Source: Cellvibrionaceae bacterium (GTDB lineage Bacteria > Pseudomonadota > Gammaproteobacteria > Pseudomonadales > Cellvibrionaceae). Taken from it: a DNA stretch of 26,303 nt. Shown here piece by piece: positions 1 to 7,103 of this stretch. Position 1 is the first letter of the stretch, and each line of letters starts with the position of its first letter. Position numbers and translations under genes: made by a program. The stretch is from positions 1-26,303 of the forward strand of contig JAGKXA010000040.1 of the NCBI GenBank assembly GCA_021151615.1, in the 5' to 3' direction. Below the pieces are notes generated by a model. The model was not told the DNA's origin, searched no databases, and was given only the letters and a program-made list of their open reading frames with translations.

Positions 1-19
1 TACCATCGAGGAAATCACC

Positions 20-427
20 GTGAGCCCCATGAAGAAGCTGTTTGGAATTCTGTTAGTTGCAGGTTTGGTTGCTGGCACCGCTGTTGCGGAAGATGATGTA
101 AAGGCGCGCACCGCCCCGGTAGGCAGCACCTGTATGTCTGGTGATGAGTGTGCGGCAGCTCCGGCTCCGGCGGTTGCAGCGGGTCCAAAATCCGGTAAAG
201 ATGTGTTCGGCAGCTTCTGTACTACCTGTCATGGCGCTGGTCTGATGGGAGCACCAAAATATGGAACAGCGGCAGATTGGGCGCCACGTATCGCCAAGGG
301 TAAAGAGACGCTCTATACCCACGCGTTGGGCGGATTTAACTCTATGCCACCAAAAGGTATGTGCGCCGCTTGTACTGATGATGAGATCAAAGGTGCGGTG
401 GATTATATGGTGGATGGCAGCAAATAA
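20..427 (+). CDS. Cytochrome c5 family protein (monohaem c-type cytochrome)
   Basis: Small periplasmic electron carrier. An N-terminal signal peptide (residues about 4-23, ending AVA-E) is followed by an Ala/Pro-rich linker and one haem-binding CTTCH (Cys67, Cys70, His71). The likely axial Met is Met109 in SMPPKG. The paired cysteines of the CAAC motif (115-118), just after the Met loop, are typical of cytochrome c5, where they form a disulfide. Two more cysteines (38, 44) lie in the linker and are not typical. The GTG at 20 has a GAGGA ribosome site 7 nt upstream; the ATG at 29 is possible but sits too far from that site. The 135-residue length fits the family. The gene is convergent with rep, with a shared terminator between them. 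Its exact redox partner (terminal oxidase or denitrification branch) cannot be read from the sequence. Confidence 0.92.
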   Translation: MSPMKKLFGILLVAGLVAGTAVAEDDVKARTAPVGSTCMSGDECAAAPAPAVAAGPKSGKDVFGSFCTTCHGAGLMGAPKYGTAADWAPRIAKGKETLYTHALGGFNSMPPKGMCAACTDDEIKGAVDYMVDGSK

Positions 428-447
428 TTATTTGCTCTCAACCCAAT

Positions 448-475
448 AAAAAAGTGACCCAGAGGTCGCTTTTTT
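448..475. terminator. Bidirectional intrinsic terminator between cytochrome c5 and rep
   Basis: Twelve-base-pair stem (AAAAAAGTGACC against GGTCGCTTTTTT, with one G-U pair) and a 4-nt loop. It has A and T tracts on the two sides, so it can end transcription from either direction. It lies 21 nt after the cytochrome stop and 27 nt before the end of rep. Confidence 0.85.
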
Positions 476-501
476 ATTGCACCGAACTTGCTGAATGCAG
501 G

Positions 502-2520
502 TCAATCAAACAAATTCAACAGGTTGGAAAGGGTTTCCTCGCCCTTGGCTAGATTCTTGGCTTCACTCTGCTCGCCAAAGCCTTCCCTCTCTACGTCTTC
601 CGGCGGCAACTCATCCAGAAATCGACTTGGGGTGGTTTCACTCATCTCGCCAAATTGCTTGCGTTTACCCGCCAGGGTCATACTCAGGGTACGTTTGGCG
701 CGAGTGATACCTACGTAAGTCAGGCGGCGTTCCTCTTCGATATTGTTGTCTTCAATACTGTTGCGGTGGGGTAGCAAGTCTTCTTCCATGCCCACCATAA
801 ACACATGCGGAAATTCCAGACCTTTGGACGCATGCAAAGTCATTAGTTGGACCTGATCGCTGGTATCTTCTTCCTCCTGTCGTTCCAGCAAATCGCGTAA
901 TACCAGTTTGGCGATAGCATCCTCCATACGCGTACTATCATCTTCGTCGTCACTGTCGGCTTTATCCAGGGTTTTTTGCAAGGATTCCACCAGGTAAAAC
1001 ACATTCTCCATGCGTTTTTCTGCCGCTTTTGGGGTGTTTGAGTTCTGGTGCAGCCAACCTTCATAGTCGATGTCATTGAGCATTTCACGGATGGCATTGA
1101 CCGGATTGTCGCCACTGCAATTGCGCCCCACTTGCTTGACCCAGTGCGCAAAACGCTGGATACGTTCCAGGTTTTTCTCCGGAATGCGACTCTGTAGGCC
1201 TATCTCATCCAGTGCAGCAAATAGACTGATTTGACGTTCGCTGGCGTAGGTGCCCAGTGCTTCCAGAGTGCTGGTGCCGATTTGCCGGCGTGGTGTATTG
1301 ATCACGCGCAAAAAGGCGTTGTCATCGTCCGGGTTTACGATTAACCGCAAATAGGCCATCACGTCCTTGATTTCGGTCTTGGCAAAAAATGAGGAGCCGC
1401 CGCTCATCTTGTAGGGAATCTGGTGATGCTGGAGTTTCATCTCCAAGAGGCGCGCCTGATGGTTGCCGCGGTAGAGCACCGCGAAATCGCGGAACTTGCA
1501 TTGTTTCTGCAAGCGTTGGGTAAGGATTTCGGTGGCGATGCGTTCGGCTTCAGCCTCTTCATTTTTGCAACGGATCACCCGGATTGGATCGCCCAGGCCC
1601 ATTTCACTCCACAACGCCTTATCAAATTCGTGAGGGTTGTTGGCGATCAGATGGTTAGCGACGCGTAGTATGCGGCTGGTGGAGCGATAGTTTTGCTCCA
1701 GTTTGATCACCCGCAAATTGGGGTAGTCCTGTTTTAACAAGCCCATATTTTCCGGGCGGGCGCCGCGCCAGGCGTAAATTGATTGATCGTCATCGCCCAC
1801 GACGGTAAGTGCGCCGCGGTTTCCGACGATGAGCTGCACCAGCAGATACTGGCTGGAATTGGTGTCCTGGTATTCATCGACCAATAAATAGCGGATTTTG
1901 CGCTGCCAGCGCGTGAGTACTTCGCTATTGGTCTGGAGCAATTCCACAGGGATCAGGATCAGGTCATCAAAATCCACTGCGTTATAAGCGCGCAGTGCCT
2001 GGTTGTAGCGCAGGTAAATCATGGCGATGGTTTGCTCGCCTTGGCTTTGCGCCAAGCTCAGGGCTCGCTCGGGAACCACCAGGTCGTTTTTCCAGTTGGA
2101 GATCTGATGCTGCACTAAATCCAGGTGGTCACTGTCCAGGTCGCCATCCTTCAACATGAGTTCTTTCAGCAGGGAACGTGCGTCTTCGGAATCGAAGATC
2201 GAAAAACCGGGCTTAAACCCCAATGCCTTGTGTTCCTTGCGAATGATATTAAGGCCAAGGTTGTGAAAGGTGGAGACGGTCAGCCCCTTGGAGGCGCTGC
2301 CTTTTACCAGTTTGCTGGCGCGCTCTTTCATCTCGCGCGCGGCTTTGTTAGTGAAGGTAAGAGCGGCGATATGGCGTGCGGGAATACCACATTGCTCGAT
2401 CAGGTAAGCGATCTTGCGCGTAATTACGCTGGTTTTGCCGCTGCCGGCCCCCGCCAGCACCAGGCAGGGCCCATCGATATAGAGCACGGCTTCTTTCTGG
2501 CGGGGATTAAGTTGGGTCAC
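502..2520 (-). CDS. rep: ATP-dependent DNA helicase Rep (superfamily 1, 3'-5')
   Basis: Accessory replicative helicase that moves 3'-5' on single strands and clears proteins ahead of the replisome. The SF1/UvrD motifs are all present in order: Walker A GAGSGKT (residues 24-30), motif Ia TFTNKAA, Walker B DEYQDTN (215-221), motif III VVGDDDQSIYAWRGA, motif IV LEQNYRS, motif V TLHASKGLEF and motif VI YVGITRA. The sequence tracks E. coli Rep along its whole length. I chose the GTG at 2520 because MTQLNPRQKEAV aligns with the E. coli start and gives 672 residues against 673. The open frame extends upstream to a GTG at 2604, adding 28 unrelated residues, and no start has a strong ribosome site. 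It is divergent from the next gene. Confidence 0.96.
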   Translation of the reverse strand: MTQLNPRQKEAVLYIDGPCLVLAGAGSGKTSVITRKIAYLIEQCGIPARHIAALTFTNKAAREMKERASKLVKGSASKGLTVSTFHNLGLNIIRKEHKALGFKPGFSIFDSEDARSLLKELMLKDGDLDSDHLDLVQHQISNWKNDLVVPERALSLAQSQGEQTIAMIYLRYNQALRAYNAVDFDDLILIPVELLQTNSEVLTRWQRKIRYLLVDEYQDTNSSQYLLVQLIVGNRGALTVVGDDDQSIYAWRGARPENMGLLKQDYPNLRVIKLEQNYRSTSRILRVANHLIANNPHEFDKALWSEMGLGDPIRVIRCKNEEAEAERIATEILTQRLQKQCKFRDFAVLYRGNHQARLLEMKLQHHQIPYKMSGGSSFFAKTEIKDVMAYLRLIVNPDDDNAFLRVINTPRRQIGTSTLEALGTYASERQISLFAALDEIGLQSRIPEKNLERIQRFAHWVKQVGRNCSGDNPVNAIREMLNDIDYEGWLHQNSNTPKAAEKRMENVFYLVESLQKTLDKADSDDEDDSTRMEDAIAKLVLRDLLERQEEEDTSDQVQLMTLHASKGLEFPHVFMVGMEEDLLPHRNSIEDNNIEEERRLTYVGITRAKRTLSMTLAGKRKQFGEMSETTPSRFLDELPPEDVEREGFGEQSEAKNLAKGEETLSNLLNLFD

Positions 2521-2739
2521 AGCAATGGCCTGGGGGAAACATCGGGCGAGCATTCTAGCAAGCTGGAATCGCCTTGCAATCGCGATTTCAAGAGCTATAA
2601 CCACAGGGTAACTGTAGCGGGTTTGTAGTGGTTATTTGTTATATCCGGATGCGTTCAGTTTGCGCCAAGCGGCTGTTACCATGGGGTGGTTGAGTGTTTA
2701 TACGCGCGCCAACCAGGCGACAGGAAGAGACGGTGAGAG

Positions 2740-4449
2740 ATGGACAAAAAGATAAAAATTTTATTTATCGACCGCGAGCAAGGTGAATACCTGCTTATCG
2801 CCGAGATTTTGTCCCATATTCGCCACGTCGAATATGAATTGGTGTGGTGCAACCAGTTAGAGCCTGCACTCAATAAAATCCTCTCACAGGAATACGATGT
2901 CGCCTTATTGGATTACTACTGGGGCAATGCCAATGCGCGCGATTTATTAAATGCGGCGCGCGTGCAAGCTTGCCAAACTCCCATAGTGGTGATGACTGAT
3001 GAAATGGAAACCGAAGTGGATCGCGAAGCGATTCGCGCCGGTGCCGCTGATTATTTAATTAAAGGTCAAATCGATCACTTGCTGCTGGAGCGTGCGTTGC
3101 GTTATGCGATTGAGCGCAAGCAAACGGAGCAGCATCTTTCACGCCTCGCACACTATGATCCGCTCACCGATGTACCCAATCGCATTTTATTTCGCGATCG
3201 TCTGGAGCATGCAATCAATCTGGCGGAGCGCGACAAAAACAGTTTTACGTTAATGTTTATCGACCTTAACGGTTTTAAACAGGTCAATGACAATTTTGGC
3301 CACGATGCCGGCGATGCCATTATCCGTATTTGTGCCGAGCGCTTGAATGCTTGCTTGCGTCGCAGCGATTCAGTCGCGCGCATGGGTGGTGATGAATTTA
3401 CGCTGCTCTTGCAGAATATCGCCAACAATACCGATGTTGCACACATCGCAGAAAAAGTTATTCGCGCAATTGAAATGCCCGCCGATATTAACGGCCATGA
3501 AGTGGTGGTCGGTTGCAGTATTGGCATTGCTATTTATCCGCAAGCGGGGCGCGATGCAGATACCTTGTTGAAACATGCCGATATGGCGATGTATAAGGCC
3601 AAGCAGGAAAGCAACAGCAATTATCGTTTCTTCACTGAAATGATGAACCAGGATGTGCGCCGCCAATTGCGTTTGGAATCTGACTTGCGCGCAGCGCTGA
3701 AGAAGCAGCAGTTTGTCTTGCACTATATTCCACGTGTGGAGGTCTCTACTGGTAAAGTGGTTGCGCTGGAGGCGTTGTTGCGTTGGGATAAACCCGGCGT
3801 GGGTTTATTAAATGCCAGTGATTTTATTGCCACAGCAGAGGAAACTGGAATCTTAACGGCGATTGGCTACTGGGCTATTCGCCAGGCCTGCAACGATGTG
3901 AAAAACCTGCAGGAGTTTTGGGGTGGCCCCCTAATGGTGGCGATTAATTTATCGGTGCGCCAATTTAAAGATGAAAATCTGGTGCACGAAGTTGCGCGCA
4001 TTTTTGCCGACAGTGATATTCAGCCCGGTGATATTGAATTTGAAATCACTGAAACGGTGTTTGCTGACAATATTGAATTGGTATCGCTGTGTATGCGACC
4101 GTTGGCATTTTTTGGAATTAATTTTTTGCTCGACAGTTTTGGTGCAGGCAATTCATCGCTCTTACATTTGCAGCGTTTGCCGATCAGCACGGTAAAAATC
4201 GATTTAAATTTTTTGCAGGAACTAAATCGCAGTCACACGGATAAACGGCTGGTATCGGCAATGATCGCTCTTGCCCACAACCTCGGTAAGTTGGTTGTAG
4301 CGGAAGGTGTGGAAACCAAAGAGCAAAAGGATTGGCTGAAGGAAATGGGTTGCGATTTAATGCAAGGTTATTATTTTTCCGCGCCCAAATCCTATGTGGA
4401 AATTATGAATTGGCTGCAGGAGTCAGCTACACGCCAGCAGCTCAATTAA
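2740..4449 (+). CDS. Response regulator with GGDEF and degenerate EAL domains
   Basis: Cyclic-di-GMP signalling protein, 569 residues, with no membrane segment and therefore cytoplasmic. An N-terminal receiver (about 5-125) has the phospho-acceptor Asp58 and the switch residues Thr86 and Lys108. The GGDEF domain (about 135-300) has an intact GGDEF at 216-220 and an RxxD inhibitory site (207-210) exactly five residues before it, so diguanylate cyclase activity with product inhibition is plausible. The EAL domain (about 315-560) keeps Glu344, Asn403, Lys486, Glu522 and Gln542. However, the usual DDFGTG loop reads DSFGAG (465-470), losing the second metal-binding Asp, and HYQP reads HYIP. The hydrolase half may therefore be weak or inactive. 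No partner histidine kinase is adjacent. It converges with comM, with 7 nt between the stops. Confidence 0.93.
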   Translation: MDKKIKILFIDREQGEYLLIAEILSHIRHVEYELVWCNQLEPALNKILSQEYDVALLDYYWGNANARDLLNAARVQACQTPIVVMTDEMETEVDREAIRAGAADYLIKGQIDHLLLERALRYAIERKQTEQHLSRLAHYDPLTDVPNRILFRDRLEHAINLAERDKNSFTLMFIDLNGFKQVNDNFGHDAGDAIIRICAERLNACLRRSDSVARMGGDEFTLLLQNIANNTDVAHIAEKVIRAIEMPADINGHEVVVGCSIGIAIYPQAGRDADTLLKHADMAMYKAKQESNSNYRFFTEMMNQDVRRQLRLESDLRAALKKQQFVLHYIPRVEVSTGKVVALEALLRWDKPGVGLLNASDFIATAEETGILTAIGYWAIRQACNDVKNLQEFWGGPLMVAINLSVRQFKDENLVHEVARIFADSDIQPGDIEFEITETVFADNIELVSLCMRPLAFFGINFLLDSFGAGNSSLLHLQRLPISTVKIDLNFLQELNRSHTDKRLVSAMIALAHNLGKLVVAEGVETKEQKDWLKEMGCDLMQGYYFSAPKSYVEIMNWLQESATRQQLN

Positions 4450-4463
4450 ACGTGGGTTAATTG
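4443..4463. repeat. Inverted repeat spanning two convergent stop codons
   Basis: CAATTAA, a 7-nt spacer, then TTAATTG. The two TAA stop codons of the facing genes form part of the two arms. The stem is AT-rich and has no adjacent T tract, so termination activity is uncertain. It may simply reflect the shared need for TAA. Confidence 0.4.
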
Positions 4464-5965
4464 CCGGGTTGGCGATCCAGTGTGCGATAACTCAAGGCTT
4501 CGGTAATATCGACAGTATTGAGTTGGCTTCGATCATTCATATCGGCGAGAGTCCGCGCCAGTTTTAATACCCGGTGATAGGCTCGTGTCGATAGTCCAAG
4601 CTTGTTGATCGCTTGCTCGAGTAAATTTTTATCGCTGCTGGCGAGTTCGCAATACTGTTCCAGCTCAGGTACTGAGAGTTGGTTATTGGCTTTGCCCTGG
4701 CGTTGCAATTGCCGCGCGCGGGCCAGTTCCACGCGGGTGCGCACAGTGGCGCTGTCGTCCCCCAATGTTTTGCTTTGCAATTCCCCTTGGCGCAAGGCCC
4801 GGACGGGCACGTGCATGTCGATCCTGTCCAATAGCGGCCCTGAAATCTTGTTGCGATAACGCTTTACCTGATCTGGTGTGCAGCGGCAGCGATTGGCGTC
4901 GCTGCCGTGATAGCCGCAGGGGCAGGGGTTCATCGCGGCGATTAATTGAAATCGGGCAGGAAAACAGGCTTGGTTACGTGCGCGCGATATGCGTACCTCT
5001 CCACTTTCCAGGGGCTCACGCAATACTTCCAGTACCGTCCGCGAAAACTCGGGTAGTTCGTCGAGAAATAATACCCCAGCGTGTGCCAGTGAAATTTCAC
5101 CAGGCTTGGGGTTGGTGCCACCACCCACCAGGGCGATAGCCGAGGCTGTGTGGTGCGGGGCGCGAAAGGGTCTTTGGCGCCAATGGTAGTCTTTGGATTG
5201 CGAGGCAACCGAGTAGATGGCGGCGACGTCCAGCATTTCGCGTTCACTCAAGCTGGGCAGTAAACCGGGTAAACGGCTGGCGAGCATGGTTTTACCGGTG
5301 CCCGGCGGGCCATAAAACAACAGGTTGTGGCCACCGCAGGCGGCGATTTCCAGTGCGCGTTTGGCGTGGGATTGACCTTTGACATCGAGGATATCCAAGG
5401 CTTCGCTGGTTGTCGGGAACTGGTCTTCCGCTGCTTCTGCCCGTTTTAGCGACTCTCGCTGGTGCAGATGGGCGCACACTTGCAGAAGATTGGCTGCACC
5501 AAATACGCGCGTAATACTGCTAAAAGCCGCTTCACCACCGCTGGCAGTGCTAATAATCAAGTCACGCCCTGCATCGCCGCAGGCAAGCGCGGCCGGCAAG
5601 GCTGCACTAATAGGGCGCAATTCACCGGACAGCGCCAGTTCCCCCAGAAACTCGTGGCGCTCAAGTTGTTCTGCAGGAATCTGTCCGGAGGCGGCGAGAA
5701 TTCCCAAGGCTATCGCCAAATCGTAGCGCCCGCCTTCTTTGGGCAGGTCAGCCGGGGCCAGGTTGACGGTAATGCGCTGGGCGGGAAATTCCAGGTGGCT
5801 GTTTATGATGGCGCTGCGCACCCTATCCTTACTTTCTTTTACGGCGGTTTCGGGCAAGCCGACGATAGAGAGGCCGGGAAGGCCATTGGAAATATGAACT
5901 TCGACAGTTACCAGTGGGGCATTGATTCCCAGTTTGGCGCGGGAATAGATGATGGCGAGAGACAT
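4457..5965 (-). CDS. comM: ComM/YifB-family AAA+ ATPase (Mg-chelatase-like, branch migration)
   Basis: Hexameric helicase of the ComM family. In Vibrio it promotes branch migration during integration of transformed DNA. The N-terminal ChlI/Lon-protease-like domain (about 1-180) is followed by a AAA+ core with Walker A GPPGTGKT (219-226) and Walker B VLFLDE (298-303). A cysteine cluster (348, 350, 360, 362) and a C-terminal MCM-like part follow. I chose the ATG at 5965 because MSLAIIYSRAKLG is the usual family start, an AAGGAT ribosome site lies just upstream, and the resulting 502 residues match the usual roughly 506. The open frame reaches further upstream but lacks support. ubiK lies upstream on the same strand, the order also seen in Pseudomonas. 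The gene is widespread, so it does not prove natural competence here. Confidence 0.95.
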   Translation of the reverse strand: MSLAIIYSRAKLGINAPLVTVEVHISNGLPGLSIVGLPETAVKESKDRVRSAIINSHLEFPAQRITVNLAPADLPKEGGRYDLAIALGILAASGQIPAEQLERHEFLGELALSGELRPISAALPAALACGDAGRDLIISTASGGEAAFSSITRVFGAANLLQVCAHLHQRESLKRAEAAEDQFPTTSEALDILDVKGQSHAKRALEIAACGGHNLLFYGPPGTGKTMLASRLPGLLPSLSEREMLDVAAIYSVASQSKDYHWRQRPFRAPHHTASAIALVGGGTNPKPGEISLAHAGVLFLDELPEFSRTVLEVLREPLESGEVRISRARNQACFPARFQLIAAMNPCPCGYHGSDANRCRCTPDQVKRYRNKISGPLLDRIDMHVPVRALRQGELQSKTLGDDSATVRTRVELARARQLQRQGKANNQLSVPELEQYCELASSDKNLLEQAINKLGLSTRAYHRVLKLARTLADMNDRSQLNTVDITEALSYRTLDRQPGN

Positions 5966-6073
5966 AGACGATCCTTGTGATTGTTTTTGAAGCAGTTTTT
6001 TAACCAGAGCGACTATAAGATAAGGTTGGAGCCGGGCCAAGAGCAAAAGCCTCGCGGGCCTTTATATTGTCGC

Positions 6074-6298
6074 TTACTTCTCCAATTGTGCTAATTGGCG
6101 CTCAAGTTCTTCCAGTTTTGTACGTGTGCGTAGCAGCACTGCTGCTTGCGCATCAAACTCCTCCCGGGTTACCAGATCGGCACGTGCCAGCACCGCTTGC
6201 AGGGCAATATGCAATTCGCGCGCAGGAATTAATGTGTCCTTGTCTGTCAGTTGCTGCTGGATTTCCCCGAATAGCTTTTCAGTCAGGTTGCGAATCAT
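6074..6298 (-). CDS. ubiK: Ubiquinone biosynthesis accessory factor UbiK (BMFP domain)
   Basis: Small protein of the YqiC/UbiK family, 74 residues. In E. coli it binds UbiJ and lipids and supports aerobic ubiquinone synthesis. The N-terminal amphipathic segment (MIRNLTEKLFGEI) and the C-terminal coiled coil (about 42-73, with TREEFDAQ and LEELERQL) are the family signature. The ribosome site is weak. It sits 108 nt before comM on the same strand and divergent from glnK1, a neighbourhood shared with Pseudomonas, which supports the call. Confidence 0.9.
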   Translation of the reverse strand: MIRNLTEKLFGEIQQQLTDKDTLIPARELHIALQAVLARADLVTREEFDAQAAVLLRTRTKLEELERQLAQLEK

Positions 6299-6411
6299 AG
6301 TGGCATTTATCGGGTAAGGCCCGCCTCTGGGTGTATGCGGATCCAGTTTACTGGTTTCTCATCCGGGTCGCATCTGGCGGTTTCGAGTATTAATGTTGTT
6401 TTTGGCGACCA

Positions 6412-6460
6412 TGTTCATTAATGGTGCTCATGCTTTGTTCGATTGTTCAAAATTGGTGCA
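6412..6460 (+). promoter_or_regulatory. Paired NtrC-like enhancer boxes upstream of glnK1
   Basis: Two 17-nt boxes, TGTTCATTAATGGTGCT (6412-6428) and TGTTCAAAATTGGTGCA (6444-6460), have the form of NtrC sites (TGCAC-N7-GTGCA). The right half is perfect and the left half degenerate. Their centres are 32 bp apart, about three helical turns, the same spacing as the two strong NtrC sites at E. coli glnA. They lie about 118 and 150 nt before the predicted start from the sigma-54 site at 6544-6560. They occupy the 398-nt gap between ubiK and glnK1, which otherwise holds only that promoter and a terminator-like hairpin. Confidence 0.6.
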
Positions 6461-6543
6461 ACACTTGTATTCGATCTTGGATATTTTCGCTTTTGATGCC
6501 AATAAATAGTGCTATCTAATTGATTTTTATGGATTTTATGAAA

Positions 6544-6560
6544 TTGGCCTGCTCTGTGCA
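6544..6560 (+). promoter_or_regulatory. Candidate sigma-54 promoter of glnK1-amtB1
   Basis: TTGGCCTGCTCTGTGCA keeps the GG-N10-GC core of -24/-12 promoters and matches TTGGC on the left and TGCA on the right; CAC reads CCT in the -24 element. Transcription would start near 6570. The assignment is supported by the NtrC-like boxes upstream and by the usual nitrogen control of glnK-amtB. The leader to the glnK1 start would be about 127 nt. Confidence 0.55.
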
Positions 6561-6652
6561 AAATTTTACATGAGTACTTGATGTCGGTTTGGGTGGCAGC
6601 TGTAGCGGTTTTTTGCAGCTCTCAATTCTGGACAGGACAGTATTTCCGGTGT

Positions 6653-6682
6653 TTCCCGCACCTTCTGGTGCGGGAATTTTTT
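6653..6682 (+). terminator. Perfect intrinsic terminator inside the glnK1 leader
   Basis: Ten perfect base pairs (TTCCCGCACC, TTCT loop, GGTGCGGGAA) are followed directly by six T. The T tract abuts the AGGAG ribosome site of glnK1, with the start codon 14 nt further on. It lies downstream of the predicted promoter, so it would act either as an attenuator or as the end of a short leader RNA of about 113 nt. No clear anti-terminator partner was seen, beyond a short GGTG at 6648-6651 that could pair with CACC of the left arm. Confidence 0.75.
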
Positions 6683-6696
6683 CAGGAGTGCGACTA

Positions 6697-7035
6697 ATGA
6701 AATTGGTAACTGCGATCATCAAGCCGTTCAAGCTGGATGTGGTGCGTGAAGCCCTCTCCGACATTGGCGTTCACGGTATGACTGTGACTGAAGTTAAAGG
6801 TTTTGGTCGTCAGAAAGGCCACTCCGAACTCTACCGTGGGGCAGAGTACGTGGTGGATTTTTTGCCAAAAACCAAAGTGGAAATAGCCGTTTCTGATGCC
6901 GAGACCGATACCGTGGTTGAAGCCATCACCAAAGCGGCCAACAGCAGCAAGATCGGCGATGGCAAGATTTTCGTTTCCGATCTGGAACAAGTGGTGCGGA
7001 TTCGCACTGGAGAGACAGGCAACGAAGCTCTTTAA
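6697..7035 (+). CDS. glnK: Nitrogen regulatory PII protein GlnK (copy 1)
   Basis: Trimeric PII signal protein that senses 2-oxoglutarate and ATP/ADP and plugs the AmtB channel when nitrogen is plentiful. It has the normal 112 residues. The T-loop contains the uridylylation site Tyr51 in ELYRGAEYVVDFLPK, preceded by the PII signature VKGFGRQKGH. KIGDGKIFV and the C-terminal VRIRTGETG are also present. The ATG at 6697 has a strong AGGAG site 9 nt upstream; upstream in-frame codons lie within the terminator hairpin. It is followed 68 nt later by amtB1, the classic operon. About 51 of its first 60 residues match copy 2 at 10192. Confidence 0.96.
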   Translation: MKLVTAIIKPFKLDVVREALSDIGVHGMTVTEVKGFGRQKGHSELYRGAEYVVDFLPKTKVEIAVSDAETDTVVEAITKAANSSKIGDGKIFVSDLEQVVRIRTGETGNEAL

Positions 7036-7103
7036 ACGATAACAACCGACCAGCTGTGCATGGCGTGCTGGCATCAGACAAATCACCTCAGGAGAATATT
7101 TTC

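Noticed and set aside
2125..2628. 167-codon open frame on the plus strand
   Set aside because: Antisense to rep, no ribosome site, no recognisable domain.
5462..5980. 172-codon open frame on the plus strand
   Set aside because: It lies fully antisense to comM, which has all its motifs; it has no family features of its own.
6453..6469. Second sigma-54 candidate, TTGGTGCAACACTTGTA
   Set aside because: The -12 GC is GT, and the stretch overlaps the second NtrC-like box. The site at 6544-6560 keeps GG-N10-GC and is better placed.
6658..6671. GCACC-N4-GGTGC in the leader hairpin read as an NtrC site
   Set aside because: The spacer is one base short of the 5 nt needed and a T tract follows, so a terminator explains it better.
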